DNA from: Allobosea sp.
GTDB taxonomy: Bacteria > Pseudomonadota > Alphaproteobacteria > Rhizobiales > Beijerinckiaceae
Assembly: GCF_017308015.1 (NCBI RefSeq)
Contig: NZ_JAFKFW010000033.1
Span: 1 to 61,043, forward strand
Direction of reading: 5' to 3'
Length of the DNA stretch: 61,043 bases
A program made the position numbers and the translations under genes. The notes under the pieces were generated by a model, which saw only the letters and a program-made list of their open reading frames with translations, was not told the origin of the DNA and did not search any database. This document shows positions 27,386 through 37,646 of the stretch, piece after piece (the first letter of the stretch is position 1; each line of letters begins with the position of its first letter).

Positions 27386-28990
27386 CTATTTCTTCAGCCA
27401 TGTCGTACGCACGAAGGAACGGATATTCGCGGCGAGCGGCACATAGCCCTGAACGTAATTCCACCAGATCTCCCAGCGCAGCGGGTACTGATAGACCTGG
27501 ATGACATAGGCATTCTCGGCGATGCGCTTCTGGATCGCCTGGTTCTTGGCTGCACGCTTGGGCACGTCGAGCTCCGCCCGCGCCTCCGCGATCATCTTGT
27601 CCAGCTCGGGATCGTTCGAGCCCATCGCCTTGCCGTAGCCGCTGGTCGAGGTGATGTACTGGAAAATGCCGTCCGGATCAGGCGTCCAGGACAGCGCGAC
27701 CGAGAGCAGCGTCGGCCAATCGCCGCTCGCCCATTTGGCCAGGAGCGGCGCGGTCTCCATCGGCACCAGCTTCACCGTGATGCCGGCCGCCTGCCATTGT
27801 TGCTGCAGGATCTGCGCGCAGGCGACGTCGAGCGGGTTGGCCGCGACGACGATATAGTCGCCGAGGTCGAGTCCGTTCGGATAGCCGGCCTCGGCCAGCA
27901 GCGCCTTCGCCGCCGCCGGATCATGCTTGTAATAGGGCAGCTCTCCCGTGCCGTCATAGCCACCGACCTGGCTTTCCGGGATCATCGCGCCGACCTTGCC
28001 GGAGCCGCCGAGCACGGTGTCGAGGCAGGCCTTGCGGTCGGTGGCGAGGCTGAGCGCGCGACGCACCTTCACGTCGTTCAGGGGCTTCGCCTTCATGTTC
28101 AGCCAGATCGGGAAAGTCCGCGAGGTCTGGCCCGGCGCCGAGACGAAACTTTGCGAGGCGCGCGAGATCGCGGTCGCGACCTTCGGGTCCTTCACCCAGG
28201 TCATGTCGATGGCACGCGAGCGCAGCGCCGAGGTCAGCGTCGCCTGGTCCTTGTAGAACTTGAAGACCACCTTCGCGAGATAGGGCTCGCCTTTCTCATA
28301 ATAGCCGTCGAAGCGCGTCAGCGAGAATTGCTGGTTCGGCTGATAGGCCTCGAAGGCGAAGGGCCCGGTACCGACCGGCTGGGTGACGAGATTCTCGACG
28401 CCGGCCGGGACGATCGCGCCGTTCGGATTGCTGGCGAGGTTGCTCAGGAAGGCGGCGTCCGTGGCATTGAGCTGGAATTTGACCGTGAAGGGATCGACCA
28501 CCGTCACCGACTCGACGCTGGAATAGAGCGCCCTGAGCCGGCTGCCCGTCGCCGGGTTCATGATCCGGTCGAAGGTGTGCTTGACGTCGGCGGCGGAGAA
28601 ATCCTTGCCGTTGTGGAATTTCACGCCCTGTCTGAGCTTGAAGACATAGGTCTTCGGATCGGGCTGCTCGTAGCCCGTCGCCAGATCGGGCTCGACCTTC
28701 ATCTGGGCGTTCCAGCGCAGCAGGCCGGTATAGAGCAGGCTGGTGAAATCGTAGGACGAGAAGGCATTGACCGTGACCGGGTCGAGCCCGATCGGATCGG
28801 CATCGGCGCCGATCGTCAGCGTACCGCCTGCAACGGGCGTCTGGCCCTGAGCCAGCGCAAGGCTGCTCCACAGGCCGGGGACGGCCAGGGCCGCACCGCC
28901 CGCCGTCAGCAATTGCAGCAGGCTGCGCCGGTGCATGCCCTGCGCGGCAACATCGGAGTCATCAGTCATCGGGAATGACGGTGTCGTCAC
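27386..28990 (-). CDS. ABC transporter substrate-binding protein, peptide family (SBP_bac_5), set 2
   Basis: 534 residues from a GTG at 28990, chosen because GGGAGG lies 7 bases upstream. An Arg pair at 21-22 (MHRRSLLQLLTAGGAALA) and a hydrophobic stretch form a Tat-like export signal ending near ALAQG. The mature part shows LDPVTVNAFSSYDFTSLLYTGLL and FKLRQGVKFHNGKDFSAADVKHTFDRI. It heads the operon SBP-DppB-DppC-OppD-OppF behind operator C. It differs clearly from set 1, so the two proteins probably bind different ligands. Confidence 0.92.
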   Translation of the reverse strand: MTTPSFPMTDDSDVAAQGMHRRSLLQLLTAGGAALAVPGLWSSLALAQGQTPVAGGTLTIGADADPIGLDPVTVNAFSSYDFTSLLYTGLLRWNAQMKVEPDLATGYEQPDPKTYVFKLRQGVKFHNGKDFSAADVKHTFDRIMNPATGSRLRALYSSVESVTVVDPFTVKFQLNATDAAFLSNLASNPNGAIVPAGVENLVTQPVGTGPFAFEAYQPNQQFSLTRFDGYYEKGEPYLAKVVFKFYKDQATLTSALRSRAIDMTWVKDPKVATAISRASQSFVSAPGQTSRTFPIWLNMKAKPLNDVKVRRALSLATDRKACLDTVLGGSGKVGAMIPESQVGGYDGTGELPYYKHDPAAAKALLAEAGYPNGLDLGDYIVVAANPLDVACAQILQQQWQAAGITVKLVPMETAPLLAKWASGDWPTLLSVALSWTPDPDGIFQYITSTSGYGKAMGSNDPELDKMIAEARAELDVPKRAAKNQAIQKRIAENAYVIQVYQYPLRWEIWWNYVQGYVPLAANIRSFVRTTWLKK

Positions 28991-29130
28991 GAACGATCCT
29001 CCCAGCATCCTGCTTGCCGGCCTAACCCGGCCGTTTCCGCGCGAGACGAGATCCGGCCTTCGCCGTGCGTCCCGTCATCGCGGCCCGTCTCGTCCGCGTC
29101 GCGGATGGTGGGCCTTCCCTCTTGAGGTTC

Positions 29131-29159
29131 AGGCTAGGAAGGGGTGGAATTCACGTCAA
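29131..29159 (-). promoter_or_regulatory. Predicted promoter of ABC importer set 2 operon
   Basis: On the minus strand TTGACG (29154-29159), 17-bp spacer, TAGCCT (29131-29136). The -35 begins 9 bp after operator C. The 10 bases CCTTGACGTG are identical with the promoter behind operator B. Confidence 0.7.
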
Positions 29160-29168
29160 GGATTACCG

Positions 29169-29185
29169 GTTTCGCTGGAAGAAAC
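29169..29185. promoter_or_regulatory. Operator C of the island regulon
   Basis: GTTTC-GCTGGAA-GAAAC, perfect 5-bp arms with 7-bp centre. It lies about 180 bp before the binding-protein start and just after the end of the GNAT gene. Confidence 0.75.
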
Positions 29186-29243
29186 AGCACACCAACCCTG
29201 CCTGCAGTCCCTGACGGGCAAGAACTACCGCGACCCAGCGCGG

Positions 29244-30146
29244 TTACATGAAACCCGGATTGCGCGGCAGATACTGCGCCCAGTCTCCGTAGCCGGGCGA
29301 CGCCATCAGCAACATCGGAAAGGTAATCCGCATGCCCTGGTCGATGGCAAGGCTCAAGGCGCCGTCGCAGGTGCCGGGCAGAAACGCCGACACTGTCCCG
29401 GCGCCGCGGTCTGATGCCAACTTCAGGGCCGCCACAAAGACATCGCGTAGCCTGTCCGGTCCGGTTGCCGCGAGAGGGCCGATATGCCCGCTACTGCTTG
29501 TATAGCAGTAGCCGACGCAATCATTGCCGGCATAAAGCAGCGTACCGTCGCTCGTCGGATCGTCAAGCAGGTAGCGGTGATGCTTGTCCCGGGACGTGCC
29601 AATGGCATGGGAATCGATCGCGGCGAGCCTCTTCAGAGTAGCAGTGCCGGCGTCGATCGGGACGGCGCGCAAGGCCGTCTCCGGCAGGCTTTGCAGCGCC
29701 CGTTCGCGTGGCACGCTGAAGAAATAGACCGGCATCTTCGGAAAAAGCCCGTGCCGCATGTAGAGGCCCTGCGAGACACGGTTGAAGGTGAAGGTGATCA
29801 GCGCCTTATGGGCGGCTCCGGATTGCCCGGCATGCTCCATGGTGCGTTCCAGCAGGATATTCCCGATGCCCTGGCCCTGCCGGGATGGATCGACGAAAAG
29901 CTGGGCGAGAAACCAGAGGTCGCCGCAAACCCAGCTCCAGGCGAAGCCGACGATTTCGCCCCCATCCTCCGCGACCCACAGGCCAGCAGGATCATCCTTC
30001 AGTGAAAACGACTGAAAGCTCGAAGCGCCCGCGGTCGCCATCGGCCCGAAGCCGTGCCGAACCGTCAAATCGTTGATACTGGCAACCACCAGAGCATCCG
30101 CCCGAACCAGATCCTCGGCGCGGGCTGGCCTGCAAACGAGCGACAT
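29244..30146 (-). CDS. GNAT-family N-acetyltransferase (tandem domains)
   Basis: 300 residues. The N-terminal GNAT domain has the acetyl-CoA motif A in LAQLFVDPSRQGQGIGNILLERTMEHAG (Q-G-Q-G-I-G) and the following NRVSQGLYMRHGL. The C-terminal half (about 190-300) with YAGNDCVGYCYTSSSGHIGPLAA looks like a second, degenerate GNAT domain. GGAGG lies 6 bases before the ATG. It follows the DSD1-like gene by about 104 bp, probably on the operator-D transcript. It could acetylate an amino-group intermediate. Confidence 0.88.
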   Translation of the reverse strand: MSLVCRPARAEDLVRADALVVASINDLTVRHGFGPMATAGASSFQSFSLKDDPAGLWVAEDGGEIVGFAWSWVCGDLWFLAQLFVDPSRQGQGIGNILLERTMEHAGQSGAAHKALITFTFNRVSQGLYMRHGLFPKMPVYFFSVPRERALQSLPETALRAVPIDAGTATLKRLAAIDSHAIGTSRDKHHRYLLDDPTSDGTLLYAGNDCVGYCYTSSSGHIGPLAATGPDRLRDVFVAALKLASDRGAGTVSAFLPGTCDGALSLAIDQGMRITFPMLLMASPGYGDWAQYLPRNPGFM

Positions 30147-30250
30147 CGGCGACCTCCGGCAGAGGTTCCAAGGCTAGGCGCGAACAGTGGAATGATCCTA
30201 CCAGTTCTGCTGCGCTTCGTCTTGGATGCCTCGCCTCTGCCCGTTCCCGC

Positions 30251-31555
30251 CTAGAAGAAGGTCCGGATTGCACCGGTGACGGTCCAGTCGTCATCGACCA
30301 GCATCAGCACGGCCCATTTGTCAAAGGTCAGGCAGGGATGGGCGATGCCGAAGGCCACCATATCGCCAACCTGGAGCGGGCTCTCCTCCGGCGTGCCGAG
30401 ATGGCAGTGCTGGTCGTTGAGTCCAAGCACCGTATGGCCCGCCGGCATCGGCTCCGGCCGCTTCATCGCCCCGCCCGGCCGATACCAGCGCACAGGCACA
30501 GGCAAAGCGGAATCATAAGTGATGTCACGCTTGCCGAGAGTAAGCAGGCTGCGCCCGCGTTCCGGCCGCGACTGGACATAGGCCCAGACCTCGAGAGCGG
30601 GTTCGAGCTCGCCGGGCGGCAGTTTCAGGCTGGTCTCCAGCATGATCCGGCGGAAAGAGGCGGAATAGCCGAGATCGTCATGCGTCAGATAGCAACCGGA
30701 GCGCAGCACCTTGAGAAGCGGGCGCCCGAGGCTCGCCGCGTTGAACTTTTCGCCGACCCGGTCGAACAGCGCGGTTCCGCCGGCGCTCAGGACCAGAGGC
30801 TCGGGGCCGAGCAGGCCCTCGGCATTCGCCGCCGCCGCGACGGCGATCACCTCGTCGAGCAGCTTGTCCGCGCCGGCACTGTCGCTATGCAGGCCCTCGA
30901 AGCATTCGAAGCCGGAAAGCCGCATACCCGGCGCGCCCGCAACCGCACGCGCCACGACAAGCGCCTCCTCACGGGTCCTGGCACCGGTACGCCCACCCAT
31001 GAAGCCGATCTCGACGAGAATGCGCAGCGGATTGGCGCCAGCATGCCCCTTCGCGGCTTCCGCCAGCAGGCCGACACCGGCGACACTGTCGGCAAGGCAA
31101 TAGAGCTCGAAGCCGGGTTCCCGCAGCGCCTCGAAACAACAGGCGATCTCCTGCGGCCCGACCGGCTGATTGGCGAGGATGACGCGCTTCACGCCGAAAT
31201 GCCGGGCGACGGCCAGTTGCTGCATCGTCGCGACGGTGATCGCCCAGGCGCCGTCGGCGATCTGCAGATCGAAGAGCTGCGGCGCCATCGTCGTCTTGCC
31301 GTGCGGCGCGATCTTGAGGTCGTTGGCAGCGCTGAAAGCACTCATCCAGGCGCTGTTGGCCTTGAGCACGCTGTCACGGATCACGGCGAGCGGCATCGGC
31401 ATGTCACCGGCGAGCACGCTCCAGCCCTGCTTCCCGACATCGCCGAGCCGTAGCGACGCGCCCGGCGGCAGGCCCTTCACCAGCACATCGAGGCGCTGGT
31501 CCTCGATCTCACGGAGCGACAGGCGCGGGAGCGGGGCGGAAGCAGTCACAGCCAT
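30251..31555 (-). CDS. PLP-dependent D-serine dehydratase-like / D-threonine aldolase-like protein (DSD1 family)
   Basis: 434 residues, alanine-racemase-type barrel. The PLP lysine is in IAPHGKTTMAPQLF near residue 86. The C-terminal domain has LGLNDQHCHLGTPEESPLQVGD and GIAHPCLTFDKW, the His/Cys pair that binds zinc in eukaryotic-type D-serine dehydratases. The family acts on D-amino acids (D-serine, D-threonine, 3-hydroxy-D-Asp). The start overlaps the stop of M81 copy 2 by 10 bp, so both are coupled. This argues that the island's substrate releases a D-amino acid. Confidence 0.88.
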   Translation of the reverse strand: MAVTASAPLPRLSLREIEDQRLDVLVKGLPPGASLRLGDVGKQGWSVLAGDMPMPLAVIRDSVLKANSAWMSAFSAANDLKIAPHGKTTMAPQLFDLQIADGAWAITVATMQQLAVARHFGVKRVILANQPVGPQEIACCFEALREPGFELYCLADSVAGVGLLAEAAKGHAGANPLRILVEIGFMGGRTGARTREEALVVARAVAGAPGMRLSGFECFEGLHSDSAGADKLLDEVIAVAAAANAEGLLGPEPLVLSAGGTALFDRVGEKFNAASLGRPLLKVLRSGCYLTHDDLGYSASFRRIMLETSLKLPPGELEPALEVWAYVQSRPERGRSLLTLGKRDITYDSALPVPVRWYRPGGAMKRPEPMPAGHTVLGLNDQHCHLGTPEESPLQVGDMVAFGIAHPCLTFDKWAVLMLVDDDWTVTGAIRTFF

Positions 31556-33006
31556 GGATTCGGGTCCAGCGGAGAGAAGGGGCGTTTCACCTTGGTGTAC
31601 GGGATCTTGCTCGCGTCCGGCGGGTAGGGCCCACCGCTGTCGAGATAAAGTACCTGTGCCGCGATCGGCGCGAAGGCGGCGTGGAAATGGTTGGAGGATT
31701 TCACCACCACCACTTTCTTCGCGCTCAGGTCGATGCCGAGATCGGTGAACACCGGAGGACTGAAGGTCTGCGCTCGCGTCGAGGCGAGCACAATGTCGAG
31801 CTTACCGATCCGGATCGCCGCGGCGGGGCCGAGCGAGACCCAGCTCTGCTCGAACGGGATCAGCAGATCCTCGGTCGTGCCGGTGACCGTCACCACCGCA
31901 TCGATCGGCCGACCGGAGGACGGCGCGGCCTTGCCGATGAAGCGCAAGGGAATCTCGGCACCAACGCCGGCCGCCCGGCACAGGCTCACGGCAACGGGGT
32001 CCCACATCGCTCCGATCGCTGCCGGAACGTCGGGATGCAGCAACAGCGCCTCGACCATCACCGAGGAATCGCCGGCGACGCCGCCGCCCGGATTGTCCCA
32101 GCGATCGGCCAGCACCACCGGCTTGCCGGGCTTGGCCAATTCGAGCGCCGCCGCTATGCCCTCCTCCGGCTTGTAGTGCTTCGGCGAGGCGCCCTGCCCC
32201 CAGCGCAGGATTTCGAGGCCGAGTTCCTTCGCCAGCGTCGCCGCCTTCGCCTCGTCGCCATCGGCGATCACCAGCACCTTGGTCCCGACATCGGCGACAT
32301 CCGCCGCCTGGAAGCCATGCGCGATCGAGATCGAGAGAATGCCGTCTTGGCCCTCCATCGCCAGGAGCCGATCGACGAAGCTGCGGCCGGGCTCACGGCT
32401 GGTCATGAAGGCGGCGAGCCCCCGGCAATCGAACACCGCGCTGACGGGTTTCACCTGCTTGCGGGCCGTCTTCAGGCAGAGCTCCAGCAGATCCTCGGCT
32501 CGCGCCAGAAAATCCGTATGCGGGAACTCCTTGAAGGCGACGATGATGTCGGCGCCCGCAACCATCTCGGCCGTCAGATGGCAATGCATGTCGAGTTCGG
32601 CACCGATGACGCAATGCGGCCCGGCAAGCGCCCTCACCCGCGCGATCAGGTCGCCCTCGCAGTCGTCATAGCCGCGCGCCACCATCGACCCGTGCAGGCC
32701 GAGCAGCACGATATCGACCGGCAAGGCCTCCTTGAGCTGGTCGAGGATTTCGTCGCGCAGGCTTTCATAGCCTTCCTGCGACACGAGACCAGCCGGCTCG
32801 GCCCAGGTCGCCGTGCCCTCGACCAGTTCGTAGCCTTCGCTGGCAGCACGACGCCGCGCCGCGACGGTCGGAGCCGAGCAGAGCGTCGGCGTGTCCGGGT
32901 GGGCGCCGGGCGGGCAGTAGAAGCCGCCTTCGAAAGCGCTGCGATCGACGAAGAGCGGCGCGAAGGTGTTGGTTTCCGTCGCCAGCGACGCAGTGAAGAC
33001 GCGCAT
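31546..33006 (-). CDS. M81-family metallopeptidase (MlrC-like), copy 2
   Basis: 486 residues from the ATG at 33006 (MRVFTASLATETNTFAPLF). An ATG two codons earlier is nearly as good. Likely metal ligands are Asp-x-His in GAELDMHCHLTAEM and His in FKEFPHTDFLAR, with FDCRGLAAFMTSREPGRSFVD nearby. The C-terminal MlrC domain has DRWDNPGGGVAGDSSVMVEALL. It heads the operon with the DSD1-like and GNAT genes, driven by the minus-strand promoter of operator D. It lies back to back with copy 3. Confidence 0.91.
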   Translation of the reverse strand: MRVFTASLATETNTFAPLFVDRSAFEGGFYCPPGAHPDTPTLCSAPTVAARRRAASEGYELVEGTATWAEPAGLVSQEGYESLRDEILDQLKEALPVDIVLLGLHGSMVARGYDDCEGDLIARVRALAGPHCVIGAELDMHCHLTAEMVAGADIIVAFKEFPHTDFLARAEDLLELCLKTARKQVKPVSAVFDCRGLAAFMTSREPGRSFVDRLLAMEGQDGILSISIAHGFQAADVADVGTKVLVIADGDEAKAATLAKELGLEILRWGQGASPKHYKPEEGIAAALELAKPGKPVVLADRWDNPGGGVAGDSSVMVEALLLHPDVPAAIGAMWDPVAVSLCRAAGVGAEIPLRFIGKAAPSSGRPIDAVVTVTGTTEDLLIPFEQSWVSLGPAAAIRIGKLDIVLASTRAQTFSPPVFTDLGIDLSAKKVVVVKSSNHFHAAFAPIAAQVLYLDSGGPYPPDASKIPYTKVKRPFSPLDPNPWL

Positions 33007-33063
33007 CCGCATGCTCTCTCGATCAAAGGCGGCAACCGCCGCTTGAGACTGAAGGTCCGCGTC

Positions 33064-33093
33064 ATGAAACGAGGTCGAGGCGCAACCTGTCAA
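33064..33093 (-). promoter_or_regulatory. Predicted promoter of M81 copy 2 operon
   Basis: Minus strand: consensus TTGACA (33088-33093), 18-bp spacer, TTTCAT (33064-33069). The -35 starts 9 bp from operator D. Best -35 match of the regulon. Confidence 0.7.
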
Positions 33094-33102
33094 AGCACCC
33101 GC

Positions 33103-33119
33103 GTTCCTTGCAATGGAAC
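33103..33119. promoter_or_regulatory. Operator D of the island regulon (between two M81 genes)
   Basis: GTTCC-TTGCAAT-GGAAC, perfect arms. On the minus strand TTGACA, and on the plus strand TTGATC, each start exactly 9 bp away, so one symmetric site serves both divergent promoters. Confidence 0.78.
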
Positions 33120-33128
33120 AATGCAGGC

Positions 33129-33157
33129 TTGATCCGGAACAGACCGGCAGCCGAGAT
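33129..33157 (+). promoter_or_regulatory. Predicted promoter of M81 copy 3
   Basis: TTGATC (33129-33134) 9 bp after operator D, then a 17-bp spacer to a poor -10 (CGAGAT). A weak -10 fits a promoter that depends on an activator bound at the operator. Confidence 0.5.
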
Positions 33158-33193
33158 GAAAGCGCCTGACAAGCCAAGGAGATTCAGCCGATC

Positions 33194-34678
33194 ATGTCCC
33201 GCCGCCGCATCCTGCTGGGGTCGCTCTTCCACGAGACCCACAGCTTCGTCGACGAAGAGACGACGCTTGCCGACTTCTCCGTCCGCAAGGGCGCGGAGCT
33301 GCTGGCGCGGCGCGGCGACGGTTCGACGCTCGACGGCTTCCTGGAGGTCGCGGAAACCGAAGGCTGGGAGGTGCTTCCGACAATCGATTACGGGGCCCTG
33401 CCGGCCGGCGTGGTCGACCATGCGGTATTCCAGCGCTTCCTGGCGGAATTCGATGCCGGCCTGCGGGCCGCCCTCGCGGATGGCGGCCTCGATGGCATCT
33501 GGCTCGCCCTGCACGGCGCCATGGTCACGACCCGTTGCACTGATCCGGAAGGCACGCTGCTCGCGCATATCCGCTCGGTGCCCGGCTGCGAAACCTTGCC
33601 GGTCTTTGCGGTCTTCGACCTGCACGCGAATTTCACGGCCGCCATGGCGCAGCATGCCAACGGCCTCGTCGCCTATCGCGAGAACCCCCATACCGATGCT
33701 CGCGAATCCGCCGTGAGGTCGGCCAAGCTGCTGGCGCGGTCTCTCGCGAGCGGGGAACGGCCGCGTATGCTCTCCTGCAACGCTCCCGTAATCTGGCCGC
33801 CGACCGGCACCGGCACGGCCGACCGGCCGATGCGCGACCTGGAGGCGCTGGCGCGACGAATCGAGCAGGAGAACCCGGATATCTGGGTCGCCAATGTCGT
33901 TGGCGGCTACTCCTTCTCGGATGTGCCCGAGGCCGGCGTCGCCTTCGCCGTCGCCTTCACCGGCCCGGAAGCGGCGGCCCGCGATGCGCTGGAGCGCCTG
34001 ACCGCGATTGCGACGGAACTGCGTGAAGCCGGCCTGCCGGCGGAATGGAATCTCGACGAGGCCGTCGCGGAAGTTCTGCGCTCGCCCGGCGGGCCCTATA
34101 TCGTGGTCGAGCCGGCCGACAATATCGGCGGCGGCGCGCCGGGCGACGCCACCTCGGTGCTGCGTGCCTTCCTGCGCCATGGCGTCGAGAACTGCGCGGT
34201 CGCCATCGCCGATCCCGCCGCCGTCGCAGCGATGGCCGGCGCCGAGCCCGGTGAAACCCGCAGACTATCGATCGGCGGCAAGGGCAGTCTCATCGCTGAG
34301 GGACCGGTCGAGACCGAGGCCCGGTTCGTCAGCGCCAGCGACGGCGAATTCGCACTGGAGGATCTGAACAGCCACCTCGCCGCCTCGCAAGGCTCGCGCT
34401 TCAGCATGGGTCCTTGCGTGGTGGTGCAGGTCGAGGGTGTCACCGTGCTGCTCAGCAGCCGCAAGACCCCGCCCTTCGACCTCGGCCAGCTGCGCTCCCA
34501 AGGCATCCAGCCCGAGACGCTGAAAGCGATCGGCGTGAAGGCGGCGGTTGCGCACCGGCGCGCCTATGACAAGATCGCCAAAGGCAGTTTCACCGTGACC
34601 ACGCCCGGCCCCTGCACCAGCCGGATCGCCGGCCTGCCCTACAAGCGCCTGCGCCGGCCGGTGTTTCCGCTCGATTGA
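33194..34678 (+). CDS. M81-family metallopeptidase (MlrC-like), copy 3
   Basis: 494 residues. It begins MSRRRILLGSLFHETHSFVDEETTLADF, with AAGGAGATTC upstream giving a good SD. Likely metal ligands are Asp-x-His in AVFDLHANFTAAM and His in YRENPHTDARES. The C-terminal MlrC domain has EPADNIGGGAPGDATSVLRAFL. Monocistronic on the plus strand, sharing operator D with copy 2. A short dyad repeat follows the stop. Confidence 0.91.
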   Translation: MSRRRILLGSLFHETHSFVDEETTLADFSVRKGAELLARRGDGSTLDGFLEVAETEGWEVLPTIDYGALPAGVVDHAVFQRFLAEFDAGLRAALADGGLDGIWLALHGAMVTTRCTDPEGTLLAHIRSVPGCETLPVFAVFDLHANFTAAMAQHANGLVAYRENPHTDARESAVRSAKLLARSLASGERPRMLSCNAPVIWPPTGTGTADRPMRDLEALARRIEQENPDIWVANVVGGYSFSDVPEAGVAFAVAFTGPEAAARDALERLTAIATELREAGLPAEWNLDEAVAEVLRSPGGPYIVVEPADNIGGGAPGDATSVLRAFLRHGVENCAVAIADPAAVAAMAGAEPGETRRLSIGGKGSLIAEGPVETEARFVSASDGEFALEDLNSHLAASQGSRFSMGPCVVVQVEGVTVLLSSRKTPPFDLGQLRSQGIQPETLKAIGVKAAVAHRRAYDKIAKGSFTVTTPGPCTSRIAGLPYKRLRRPVFPLD

Positions 34679-34699
34679 GGCAGACCTTGAGTACACGCT

Positions 34700-34740
34700 G
34701 TCATTCCAGGGCTTCGCGTTAGCGAAGAGCCCGGGGTGAC
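34700..34740. repeat. Short dyad repeat, GTCATTCC...GGGGTGAC type
   Basis: Imperfect inverted repeat centred on GGGCTTCGC-GTTA-GCGAAGAGCCC, flanked by GTCATTCC and GGGGTGAC. It resembles the longer element at 50707-50812 (CGTCATCCC...GGGATGACG), so both may be members of one dispersed intergenic family. It may also act as terminator of M81 copy 3. Confidence 0.5.
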
Positions 34741-34789
34741 GGCATGCGTCCAACGAGACGCGGTACCGCTGCAAAGCGCATTTTTCCTC

Positions 34790-34820
34790 TTGAACCTGAA
34801 GTGGCTACAGCTTGTAGAGA
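34790..34820 (+). promoter_or_regulatory. MerR-type metal-responsive promoter of the P-type ATPase gene
   Basis: TTGAAC (34790-34795), a 19-bp spacer and TAGAGA (34815-34820). The overlong spacer contains the imperfect dyad ACCTGAAGTGGCTACAGCT, close to the ZntR/CadR operator pattern with GTGGCTACAG. Such 19-20 bp spacers need a MerR-family activator that untwists the DNA. No merR-type gene is visible in the window, so the regulator must be encoded elsewhere. Confidence 0.75.
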
Positions 34821-34855
34821 AGTGTCCCGTAGCGAAAGAGAGACGGAGACACGTC

Positions 34856-37240
<2,385 letters not shown>

Positions 37241-37266
37241 CGGCGCAGCCTACGCCAAACCATGAT

Positions 37267-37294
37267 GTCGAGGCCGGGCCCTGCCGGCCTCGAC
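37267..37294. terminator. Stem-loop after the P-type ATPase gene
   Basis: Perfect 11-bp arms GTCGAGGCCGG / CCGGCCTCGAC with a 6-base loop, between convergent genes. No T-run, so a weak or Rho-assisted terminator. Confidence 0.5.
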
Positions 37295-37301
37295 GCGTAT
37301 C

Positions 37302-37646
37302 TCAGACCCGGATATCGGCGAGCGCGCCGGTCTTTGGCCGGTCCTCGCCCTTCGCCTGCATCTGCTTCAGCATCTCGTCGCGAATCTTGCTCATCACGTC
37401 GGCCTTGGCCTTGGAATCGAGCTTGTTGAACTGCTCTTCGGTCATGCCGAGCTTCGTGAGGAGCGCAGCCTGAATCCGCTCCTCCGGTGTCATCCGCGCG
37501 ACCTTCAGGAATTCGGCCTCTGTCGAGGTCGAAGCCACGACCGGAGCGCGGTTGCTGTTATCCGTGCTGCTGTCGTTCTGCGCGGCGGACCTGACCGGAT
37601 TCGTCAATGGCAGGCTGCTCGGCCGGTTGGTGATCGGATTCGACAT
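37302..37646 (-). CDS. Hypothetical small soluble protein
   Basis: 114 residues from the ATG at 37646, which has a near-perfect SD (AAGGAG, 6 bases). The first half is Ser/Asn/Pro-rich and likely disordered. The second half is charged and helical: KVARMTPEERIQAALLTKLGMTEEQFNKLDSKAKADVMSKIRDEMLKQMQ in one block. No signal peptide or membrane segment. No family recognised; the clean start and amphipathic block support a real gene. It converges with the P-type ATPase gene. Confidence 0.72.
   Translation of the reverse strand: MSNPITNRPSSLPLTNPVRSAAQNDSSTDNSNRAPVVASTSTEAEFLKVARMTPEERIQAALLTKLGMTEEQFNKLDSKAKADVMSKIRDEMLKQMQAKGEDRPKTGALADIRV

Noticed and set aside
22089-34678. True microcystin-degradation (mlrABCD) cluster
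   Set aside because: Only MlrC-like M81 genes are present; no MlrA glutamyl-protease, MlrB beta-lactamase-like or MlrD transporter gene was seen.
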